The notes beneath the pieces are model-generated. The model saw only the letters and a program-made list of their open reading frames with translations, did not search any database and was not told the origin of the DNA. From Jackrogersella multiformis (taxonomy: Eukaryota > Ascomycota > Sordariomycetes > Xylariales > Hypoxylaceae): 64,000 nt of DNA. Location: contig CADCXD010000012.1 in the NCBI GenBank assembly GCA_902806575.1, positions 1-64,000 of the forward strand, given 5' to 3'. The position numbers were made by a program, and so were the translations under genes. This document shows, piece by piece, positions 11,401 to 23,400 of the stretch; the stretch's first letter is position 1; every line of letters begins with the position of its first letter.

Positions 11401-14400
11401 AAGCCTTTGCTATTAAACCTTTAGTTTTTTCACTATGTACTCTATTTTTTGCTAATTCTGATAATAATTCTTTAGTTTCCTCTGTATGTTTATAACCTAA
11501 AGAAGAATAACCTTGTTTTAATACATTATAATAAGGCATTACAGATATTATATAAAAAGTTTCCCTAACAGTTAAAGATTTAAATTCTACATATTCTAAT
11601 ATTAATAAAGTAAAATTGGATTGGTCATATTTTTGTAAAGCTTTTATAATAGGCATATTAATATTTAGTCTACTTTTTAGAAAAGCCTTATTAAGATAAT
11701 TTTTCATTCTAGAAGCTAGATTAATAGAACTTCCTACGTAAGTATGACCATTAATGTTGTTTATTAAAAGATAAACACCTGATTTATCTTTTTGTTCTTT
11801 TAGAATATTAATTTTATCATCTTTAAAATTATTATATGTTTTTACAGGATTTAATTCTTTCATATTATCAGATATTTTAGGAGTAGTAGAATAATAATGA
11901 ATAGTATTTTTATTTAAATTATAATTTTTATTAATTAATGAATTTTTTTTTCACGGACTATATCTTACTGTAAAGTTTTTACAGTGGCTGCGTATAGTCT
12001 CTGAGGATCCCACTAAAGTATTTAATACTTGTGGGTTTCCTGCTGATTGTTCAAAATTATACATTTTTACTGACATTAAATAAATATCTAGTAGTATAAT
12101 TGTCAGAAGTTCCCAGCATATAGCAGCCTTTAAAGGGAGAACTAAGTGGATTATTAACCCTCCAATTGTAAACATAAATACAAAACCTAATGCAAATAAC
12201 ATAGCAGGTGTTAATTTAATAGATCCTCCATAACATGTAGCTCAGGGTAAGGCCTTCAATCATTTCAGATTTAGATAGCTTTGTGTTTCGTATAAACAGG
12301 GATAATTCTATTTATATATTTATACTTAAATGCTTGTTAAAGGCATTGTCTATTTCTAGTAACCTGGACCATTCCTTCAGAACCCATATAATAAATCAAA
12401 TAAAATAATAATTAGCTAAGGGCAAGGGAAAAAAAAGGATAGAAATAAGGAGCTTGAGCCTACACCCTCAAGAATATAATTATCTAATTATATCTAAACT
12501 TAATTTATTACTTAGGGGAAAGTGTGGCGTCTGGCCTCTACGCTTTTAGAAAAACTATTTAATAATAATTTTCTAAATATACTTTTAGGTATATTTAATT
12601 ATACTTTCGTATAACCACTTAGTTCGACGATAATCTAAAATTAGTTTATATTAAAAAACTTTATTCCTAATTATAGACGTCTCTCGAGTTTGCCACATCG
12701 ATAATATTAACTAATTATAGTAGTATATTTAGATTTAACTTTATATTGTGGTCCTTTAAATTTATATAACATAGTTGGATGAATATAAGGAAGCATATAA
12801 TGTAAATTTTTTTTAATTGATTTACTTTTAATATATAAAACATAGTGTGAACCTTGAACATGTATTGAACAATCTAAACGGAATTTAATTATTAAAACAT
12901 TAATCAATAGAACTATATCTTGGATAGTAAAAGATTGAGTTTGAATAGTTATTCCAGAACTATAAGTACCGTCCCCTTCTATTCAATGTACTAAAGCTCT
13001 TCAAGTTAGGAAATCATAAATATTCTTAGGAATTATTTTTTTACCTTCAGGGTAAAATAGTTTATATAAATCTGTAATACATGGAAGACTTCTGGTAGTA
13101 AAACTTAAAGCATAATGATTTTTTTTATGTACAACTGTAGAATAAACTTTAGGACCTTGAGAACAATAGTGGCACAACTCAAAAAAAACTGAATACAAAT
13201 ATTCTAATTGACAATACATCTGTTTAAATTGCAATCTAGCATCTCCTCCAAGATTACTTTTTTGAATTGATGCATCAGAAAGTATAATACCAATAAAAAC
13301 AGATATTAATTCCGATCCCCCAGATCCCCCGAAGGGGGATACGGGGGATACAGGAATCTTAATTAAAGAACGCTCTAGACTAGAAAATTTAGGAAAACCT
13401 ACTGTAGATGTCAAATTAGTACCATAAGGCACTAAACTTAATCCACCTTTAACTTTAATTCCTTGAATTAATAATTTAATAATTTTAAGCTCGTTTAAGA
13501 TTACAATTGTATAAGCTCTATTTTTATTAACTAAATTTATAGCTTTTTTTCAATATACATAAAATAGATTACGGCTACGCCGTAAATTACATCTGTCTAA
13601 TAAAGGGATTAATTTTTCATTAATACTTTTCAAATCTTTAACAACATAACGCTGATCCGCAGGATAGGAATTTTTTCTAATTTCAATTTTTCCACAATCT
13701 TTAAAAAAGTCCTTTAATTCATTTAATAAATCAACATTTTCACAGTTTACACTAAAACTAAAAATTATTGCTTCACCTAATTTAACTTTGTTACTTTTAA
13801 CAAATAAAATATCAAAAGATCCATTTTCATTTATTAACTTTGATATTAAAGATATTTTTGTGGCCGCCGGCCGAAGGGGCGGCCCCATTAATTCTGTAGA
13901 ATAATATCTTATTCCAAATTTTGATGGTAACCTGAATTTTCTATCTCTATTTAACTTAGTAAGAATTAAATTAGAATTATTAGAGCTAAAATTATTACGA
14001 GATTTATTTGTGTCACTACGGGACATCAGATTTATTATATATTTAATCATAATTCCAACTATAAATTTAAATTTACATAATATAAAGTCTCAGTATCTAG
14101 TAAAGATTACTGATAAACTAATATAAATTAATAAGATATACAAGAAAATATCTCTTCTATTATCTTTGGTCAATAACCTCTTTCTAAATGAGGCTGACAA
14201 CCATGAGAATATTTTAATTCCTGTAGGTACAGCTATAATTAATGTTGCAGCCGTGAAATATGCTCTGGTATCCACGTCTAAACCAACTGTATACATGTGA
14301 TGCAAAATGTTAGCAGACATTCCTCATATCTACCCGCTTACCTATATAACTACGCGCATTGCTCACACAATGAATCGGACTATATCTTCATCTTTTAAGA

Positions 14401-17400
14401 AATAGCTTTAAGGATGCGCAGACCCTGTTTTGTTTGTCATACTATTGTTAATATTAATATGTTTTTGCAATGCTCTTACCTGGGCTAATCCTTCTTCAGT
14501 AAGATGTATTTTATTAGAAACCAGATTATGGATGATAGACCACTTCTCAAAAGAAAGACTCTTCTTAGTAAGTAATGGAAATACTTTAAAATAAGATATT
14601 ACATCATTCATTGATTTAAATCCTGTGGCTGTATAACGGTAAACACCATCAGTTTTAGATCTAATAGTTACTTTCCCAAAACCAAAAAGGTTTCGTATAA
14701 TATCAAGAATAGGACCATCCTTCTGATCAACTATAAAACGCATTTTTATATCATGACCTAATGTGTATCTTGTATTGGGTGTAATAGATACATTAAAACA
14801 TCCTTCCGCATCAGTAAACCCTGATAACCAAGCATCTTGTAATGTTAAATTAACAGCAGTATTAATCAATAAAATTGTATTTTCTCCAAAACGATTATTT
14901 AAAGCTTTAACTCACAATGCTAATTGTTGAATTCTATGAGTAAGAGCTAAATTACCATTAAATAAAAAGGCTAGTAGTAAAATATGTGAAGGATTATCTA
15001 CAATTAATCTATAGAAATCATTTTTGTTACCACTTGTTCCTTGTGGAAAATGCTTAACAGTACCAATCCCCAACATATTATGAATATAATATAGAATACC
15101 GCTTTCCTTTTGAGTAAGAACAAAACGTACTCTTGTACCATTCGCATAAGTTTGAATAGCACCATCTCCTTCTACAAAGCCAATAAATCAAGTCAATCAA
15201 TTATTAGATAGGTGTTGCGCATCCTTTCTAAATAGCGTATTATAATATAGATGGAAAGCTGAAAAATTAAAAGATGTTTCGCGTATAGTCTCTGAAGCAC
15301 TCTGTGTATTACTCTTTGATGGGTACAGGGACAGATTGCCTGCTGATTTGGTATAACTAATAAAATTTTTACTATTCAAAGTACCTATTAGCATTAAACC
15401 GTCCCAGCATATAGCGAAATAAATAAAAGAAATCCTAATATCACTAAAAGGCGAAGCCAAAAATCGACTTCAAACTATAAAACCCAATATTCCTATAGAC
15501 ATCATGGCATAGCTAAATTTTGCAAGTAAATAATCCTCTTATTTCAATCTATTAGAATTCATTTCTAAGTTTAATTCCTTAATTTTTTTTAAACCTTCTT
15601 GAGTTAAATGTTCTTTATTTTTAAGAATAGTCATACATTCTTTAAAACAAATTAAATCTTCTTGTTTTAAGTTTAAAAGCGGATATCTGTAAAAATGAGG
15701 TAATACTTTATCCAATATAGAAGAAGTATCTTGTACTATAAAATCACATCTGGCTGTAGATAAGTTAGATCTCACAGCCACTTTACCGCAATCAAAGAAT
15801 TTAATAAATAATTTAAGAAGTTCTTTATCTTTAATATGCTGAGCTATATGAAATCTACAATACACTTTTTCTAATAATACATAATCCTTCGCTGGTCTAA
15901 CATAAATAGAAAAACCTCCATCCCCAGCTACAAACCCTGATACCCATTGTGGTTGCAAATTATCAGGTAATTTTATAACTGGTTTATTAACAGGAGTTAT
16001 GTTAGGATAATTTTCTAAAACTTTATCAGATACCCCTTTGTTTATGGAAGCATAATAAGAAAGAATATTTAAAAACCCCTCTCTAGTTAAATGATCTTTA
16101 TTTAAAATAAGTTTTATAACCTCAGACCATAATAAGAAATCTACTCTTTTTTTACTAATAAGAGGATAATTAGTAAAATGTGGTATTATTACATCTTTTA
16201 TATAGTTAATATTGGTTACCCTATATACAGATTTTTTTCTATCTGGTCTATGATATACAGCACCTACACCAAAAAAAGCTTGAATTTTATATAATATATC
16301 CTTATCTTTTTCATGTAAATTTATTTCAAATGAAGTTCTTACTTTTCATTTTAAAGAATTGGGTATTTCTATTATAACTGAAAAACAACCTTCAGCATCT
16401 ACAAACCCTGTTACCCAGTTAGGATCAAGTTTGTCCACATTTGTAGAGAAATTTTGTTTTAAGACTTTATTTACATTTATGAAATACATATTATATCTCA
16501 TATGTTTGCAAAATATTGGACTATATCTTAATCAACCTTTAAAGTTGACTTCCCTTGCATAGTCTCTGAGGATATCAAAAAACACACACATTTTCAAATA
16601 TTATTTAATCTGTGTATATTAAGTTTGACTACCTGCTGATTGCTCATTGTAACATCCTCAACTTTTTTACTGTAAAAATTACTAGTATTTGAGGTGTTAG
16701 AGGTTTCCAGCATATAAAAGGAATTCACGTAACTATTAGTTATCGTGGGCCTATTTTTTGACCATACCTATGTACTAAACACAAACTTATTAAAAATTTA
16801 TTACAATAACTATCTAATATATAGTTGTAATTGAATATATATTAGCTCTCTCCACCCATATATATTTTTATTTTATATTATAATACTTACCTATACTATT
16901 TTACTTTATAATATCTAATCATAAAGTAAGCACCTACCCTGTCCAAACAATTGAATATTCGTAATGGATCATAGACGTAGGGATTCCTAATACTAAAACT
17001 AAAATTAACCTAAGTATTTGTGTTAAGAAAAAGAAATTTTACCCTGTAGAATCTATTATTGGAGTAGGAGGTCTACTATTTAGGTTAAACGCTCTATGGT
17101 GTAAAGCTTCCATAACTTTAGCGTACAATCGTGAATCATGGCAAACATCTGTATACTTGCCATTAAAGTTTAATCACACAAGAGACCCATTTCGGGCAGC
17201 TTTTCCATTACTTGTATAATCAAAACCTTCAGATCCTCTACTACCTTTAATCATAGCCTTTTCTGGGTCCGCAGCCTCTCCTCCAAATCTATACCCATTA
17301 ATGGATGAAACAACCGCTTCCTTTTCCCGGTAAGTTAAATTGTTTATTGGATCTTCCGGATTAGAATCAAAAAGATTATGCAAGAATGCTCTAGGATTAC

Positions 17401-20400
17401 CAACTTCCGCATGTCTTCTACTTATTTTTCCGTAAGCACTTCTAGCACTAATAAAATCATCTCTTACTGGTACGTCCATGCTAGGTAATGCGTCTGAATT
17501 ATTACCACCTGGACCATTACCACCTGGACCATTACCCTGTGGACCGTTACCCCCAGCATTGCCACCACCAGGATCGTTACCTCCAGCATTGCTACCACCG
17601 GCACCGTTACCTCCCATAGAATTCATCATAAAAATAGATGAAAAAATCTCTCCTATAAAGTTAGTAATAGAAAAGGTTAACAAAATAAAACAAATACTCA
17701 AACCTATTATATATCATTCTTTTTTAAAATTTTTATTAATGGGTGTATATAAAACTTTATATACAATAATAAGAAAAAAACCGGTACATATTAAACTTCT
17801 CACAAATAATATAATACTAAAATAATTAATGAATAAATTAGGATTAATATTATATATTATTAAACCTAAAGGTATAATTAATATAGAAAATCCTATCAAA
17901 ATACTTAATATAGTAAAATATTCTACTAATTTTTCTTTTAGTAAATTAGGATCAAAATAGCCTAATATTCAAAAAGATATAATAATAAAAAGATCCAATC
18001 AATGATATCCAGTTAAATATAAAGAAAAATACGAAAAGACAAATAAAAAATAGAGATAGGTAAGTATATATGTTATAAAATGGATATTATATCTTATTGT
18101 AGATCTAATATTTAAGTATATAGTACTAAAAAATGTAGATAAATAACCATAAGAATATCCTAATATATGGCTAATTATACAAACATTAGGTAAATTAAAA
18201 ATAGCCAAAAAGGTATCAGAGATAAGAATAATCATGTATCTAAAATCCAGTCTAACTAAATTATCTCATATATTGTACTTTTCCACAACTTATATATATA
18301 ATTATTGTATTTATCTTATACTATAAAATCGTATAAATTAAACTAAAAAAAAAAGGATAATTTTGTACCTTTTCTGTAGAGAGAATTTTGTATAGTAAGT
18401 TACTACTAAATTTTTATAAGTTAATGAAAATGGACCATCTCTTAATCAAAATAACAAGAATATACTTTAAACCTATTTATCCATGAAACTATTTCATTTG
18501 ATATTATAATATTTTCAAGCTTTACCTAAATCTGAGTTTTCAGACGCTGAATGGGCGTGAAGATTTCTAAGTTTATAAAAATCATTTACCATAGCTATTC
18601 TCATTATTTTCTCAGATCTACAAGGATTAACTTTAAAATAATCATTTACCAAAGATAAAATTTCCTTTTTTTTATAGCAAGTTCACTTAAAAGCCTCTTG
18701 TTTAACCATTGGGTATATTGTACCTCCATACAATTCAACCAAAGCTTCTAATATGAATCTATTTTTTTGAACAGCTGTTATAAATATTTGACCTGACGCT
18801 TCATTAAAATAAATACTACCGTCAGTATCAAAAAATCCCGCTAACCATCCACTATGATAAGTTAAACGTTTAGGATCTTTTAATCCTATACCATAAATTA
18901 CACAAATTCTACCTAATTGTAAAATTCTTATAGGATTCCTAATTAATCCCTTAATTTTATCAATTAAATTTAACAGACCTTTTTTATGATGTAGTCTATA
19001 TCTTAAATGATTATTACCACTCATCAATTTTACAGATCCACCAAACTGTTGTTTTATCAAATATAGAATTTTTTTATCTCTAAGTTGTGTAACTATTTCT
19101 AGACTACAGTATCCTTTTTTAGATACTAAAAAACAACCGTCTCCGTCAATAATTCCGCCTAACCATTCATAAAATCTATCCTTTTCTCCTGGGTTATATG
19201 AAGACTTATAAAAATCATCGCTATTTTCATCTTCTATGTTAATTTCAGGTTCAGAATCATCAGATTTTTCTGTTTCTATTAACTCGGAAGAGAGTAAATA
19301 CCCATTATCTTTTAATGGTCTCGCTATCTTGTAAAACGATACATATTTTAACGCTTCAATGGTTAATTTTCCTATATAAGACAAGCAAAATAAATAATTT
19401 AAATTGTATAAAAATTTTGATCACAAACGTATGGCCTCTGAAATTCCTACTAACATGCTTAACGAGGTAAGTTCTTTTATACCTGGTTTGAAGTATCCAC
19501 TTCGTGCTTTGGTTATCTGCGGGTTATCATAAATTACTAAGATTTTTACTAATGATTCTAGAAATTCTCTTATCATAGGAGTACTTAGTAATATTTCTAG
19601 AAAGAGATTGACTTTCCTGCATATAGTTTGTTGCATTAATAAAATTAATTTTATTAAAGAGCTACTAGTGTAACCGAATATGGATTTATTTGAATTAGCA
19701 GAAATAGTTGTACTTATTATACCAAAAGCAGGAACAATTAATATATAACAAGAAATTTGATTAACCAAATAGTTATTGTAAAAAAAAGAATCTATTTTTA
19801 TTAACACTCAAGAACTTAACATCCTTGTTAGGACTTTATCTTAAACTGTAGTATAACCTGACCTGTTCATGCTATTATTAAATTTAATAATTTTTTCTTA
19901 GCGCAGCTGCCCAGCTCCAGTGGGGTAGGGGGGGGGGGGGGAACTAATCAAAAAGGTACCAAATTCATTTTTTTTTTATAAGAGCTGCTGCGAAGCTGCT
20001 GCGAAGGGAAACCTTTGGTAGTCAAATGATATTTATTTCTCATTAACTCAAGGACTTCACAAAAATCAGAAAATTCTAATCTTTTAGGGGCTCCGCCCCC
20101 CCAAAGAGGAAATTTGTTATATAGTGAAACTATCTTATCATTAATGTCACCAAATTTAGTCACAGTTAAATAGATAGCAGGACTTCTCTTTTCCTCGCTT
20201 AAAATACCGCTCCCCAAAATTTGAACTAAATTTCTCATTAAATCTAAATCACGAGAATGTTGAGGTAATATAAATCTAACTTTAACTAGAGTTCCAGTTT
20301 TATGTGTTTTATAACTTATAGTATTGATATTAAAACAACCTTCACCGCCAGTAAATCCTACTAATCAATTAGGATCAATAGTTGAAGGGAGTATAACTTT

Positions 20401-23400
20401 TGGTCTATTAACTGGGACAATATCAGGGAAAGCTTCAATTAATGTAGCATTTAAACCCTTATTAATGGAAGCTTTTATTTCTACAATTTTTCTTAACCCT
20501 TCAATATTTAGATGTTGTTTACAATTTATACTATCTACAGCCAATTTAAAAAGTAAAAAAATCAGCTTGTTTCTGAGTCAATAAAGGGTTATTTAAAAAA
20601 TGAGGTATTATTACATTAGTCAGATCAATTATTGAATTTACAGTATAAAAAACTAAATCATTCTTATCATCCGTAACTATTTTACCAACACCAAAAAAAA
20701 AAAAAAAAAAAAAAAAATTTGTATTTTTCTCAATAAATCTAAATCCTTAGTATGTACAGCTATTCTAAAACAAGGGTAAACAAAACCTGATTTATATCTA
20801 GTATCTTTAGTAATTGAAATAATAAATGAAGACTCCGCATCCCCAAACCCCGATACTCAATTAGGATTTAAAGCAGCTGTAGCGGCTGTTTGAGTTAAAC
20901 CAGATTTTCCTGTTCTTTGTATAAAACATGTACTGAATGTTCTCTGTTGGGAATTTAAAGGGTTAATTATTAATGATTTAAAAGAATCTTTTACTCCTCG
21001 GCGGAGCCCCGAATTATTAACCTGTAATTGTTTTGCAAATTTATCTATTCTCGACGCTTCATTTAAAGTTAAAGGGATTTGAGGTTGCAATAAAACATAA
21101 GTTTTTCTTCATCTTAAAAATTGAATATGCTTACTTGATAATAAAGGATATTTATCAAAATAGTTTATAATTTTTTTTGCAGATCCATAACTATCTGAAG
21201 AGTAAGTATACCCCTCGACCCCCGCTTGACTTTTTGTATAACCAATATTACCACCTATAAAGTCTTTAATTAATAATAAAATACTATCTTTAATTTGATC
21301 GATTTGAAAATATAATCTAACTTCAACTTTATTATTACGATTCAGTATTTTAATCTGAAAACTAGCATCAGCGTCAGAAAATCCGGCTAATCAATGATTT
21401 TTTAAATCTTTATCTAAATTTATTTTTAAACTAAAGGTTTTGCTAAATTCAGCATAATTATCGTTATTTAATATGTTATTAATTATTTGATTATACTTAT
21501 TTTCTGTTCTAATTTTTCCATTTATTAAATTAATTACTTTTTCCAAACCCTTTCTAGCAGCTATTACTAAAATAAAAGCATTTTTATCTTGAACTTTTTT
21601 TATGCTCCCAAAACCTAAACGTTGTTTTATATAGTAGGCTAAAGAAGTATCTAATGAATGAAAAACAATAACTAATTGTTGTTTACTACTGAAATGACCA
21701 TCACCTTCAATTAAACCTGCCAAATAATGTCCAAATTGATCATCACTGATTGGCTTTAAATGTTTAGGTACATGTACAGAAACAGGTTTTACATTCTCTG
21801 TGTTAACTACAGTTTTGTTGCGTATAGTCTCTGAGGTTCCATTTTTAATATTAAAAATGTTACCTGCTGATTTACTTCATGGTTTTAACTTTTTTACTAT
21901 GTCATTTAAGATGAAGTATTTAAAACTAAGTATCGAAGTAGTCCCAGCAAATAGCAACATTAAGAAGCCTATATATTTAACTTCTGGGTGACCAAAGAAC
22001 CCATTTCTTCAAATTTAACTTTACAAAGTCTCTTATTAAATCCAGGTACCATCATTGATGGGCTTGTGCATATTTATTTATATGGAAGAAATCGACTGTA
22101 CATTAAGCATCGTTTCAGACACCTACCGGTAAACCAGTCTGTAGCGGTTTCTTATATAACCGATGGTCTTTAAACGAGAAACTTGTTGACCATAAATACC
22201 AGTATTGCTAATATTTTTACGAACTTTTCCTTATATATTTTCATATATAAATGTAATATATACAATATTATATATATTACAATTCATAAGAGTTACAAGT
22301 AGTAATTAATAATATTAACTAAACCTAAGGTATATTATCAAAGAATATTTACTCTTTTAGATCCTTTTTTTTACATCTGTCTTTAGAGTTTCTTAACTTA
22401 CACGTTAAACCTTGGCTTGTTTTCCCTTTATTAATTATTTACTATTTATTAATCTAACTTTTCAATCATTACTATTCTTTTTTTTGATCTAAATGATCTT
22501 TTCTTAATAATTCTTTGTACATTACTTTCCATAATGTATAAGATATTAGTTTTTTAGTATATAATTGATGAGTATCAAAATAAGAGAATATCTTTTTACA
22601 ATTTTTTAATCCTCCTATTCTATATTCATAAACATAATCTACACTATGTTTTGATACAATACCTCCATTAAATAATAAACATAAATCATCTAATATTTTT
22701 TTATTAATTTCTCATTTTTGTGATATATTGAAATTAAAACTAAAACCTTTAGTATTACCTATAGAACAAGTAAAACATCCTTCACCGTCTGTAAATCCAG
22801 CTAATCAATTATTATTTAAACTAGGTAATATTGAATTTTTTTTTAATAAAACAGTATCTAATTTTATTCTTCCTTTAGACACTCATTTATTAAAACCTTC
22901 TAAGAATTTTTCAAAACTTTTTTGTCTACTAGGTAAAATAATATTTCCATTAAATAAACTAATCAGTATATCTATTTCTACTTTACTTTGAGTTACATAT
23001 CTACTAGTAATTAAGGATTGTGGAATAACTTTACCAAATCCTAAAGTTTCTTTTATAAAATCTAATATTTGTTTATCCTCTGTACTTTGTGTTATAACAA
23101 AAGCTAAGTCTCCTCTATTGTTTACTATAAAGGATCCTTCACCTTCTGTAAATCCTATTAATCAAGTTAAAAATTCAATTGAAGGTGCATTTACACTAGG
23201 TAAATGTGTTTTGAACTTTATATAAAAGGATGAAAAATCAAATTCATTATTACTTAGTGTACTATAATTTAATACATATGTTTTTAATTTTATACTAATA
23301 ACTAAACTTATAAATAGTAAATATATTAATAATTCTTTTAAGAAAAGATGTTGGAATAAAATAGGATCACCACCACCAGCTGTTTCAAAGAATGATGTAT

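Larger units (their letters stand above)
9674..12156 (-). mobile_element. cox1 intron 14 (group I, two GIY-YIG ORFs)
   Basis: The intron lies between FTIGG and SGVVLANAS. A group I core is visible as the pair TATAGTCTCTGAGGATCC and TTTCCTGCTGATTG (plus strand, about 11992-12048). Two successive GIY-YIG ORFs, one intact and one broken, suggest a compound intron or a duplicated ORF. Confidence 0.8.
12243..14198 (-). mobile_element. cox1 intron 13 (group I)
   Basis: The intron lies between GIKIFSWL and ATCYGGSIKLTPAM. The exon ends in T and the intron ends in G. It holds a long two-part LAGLIDADG ORF. Confidence 0.8.
16775..19672 (-). mobile_element. cox1 intron 10 (group I, LAGLIDADG plus membrane ORF)
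   Basis: The intron lies between NSNKSIFG and the 14-nt exon 11. A LAGLIDADG ORF runs on from exon 10, and a second unrelated membrane-protein ORF follows. The 3' end GTTTAG fits group I. Confidence 0.78.
19749..21979 (-). mobile_element. cox1 intron 9 (group I, fused endonuclease ORFs)
   Basis: The intron lies between the 22-nt exon FFGHPEV and VYILIVPAFGII. The core pair GCGTATAGTCTCTGAGGTTCC and ACCTGCTGATTT (plus strand) lies at about 21817-21872. The interior carries one intact and one decayed LAGLIDADG unit and a GC-rich insert. Confidence 0.8.

Noticed and set aside
17478..17825. Pro-rich plus-strand frame opposite the Gly-rich ORF
   Set aside because: It is the antisense shadow of the GGNGPGGNG-coding region in the minus-strand membrane ORF.
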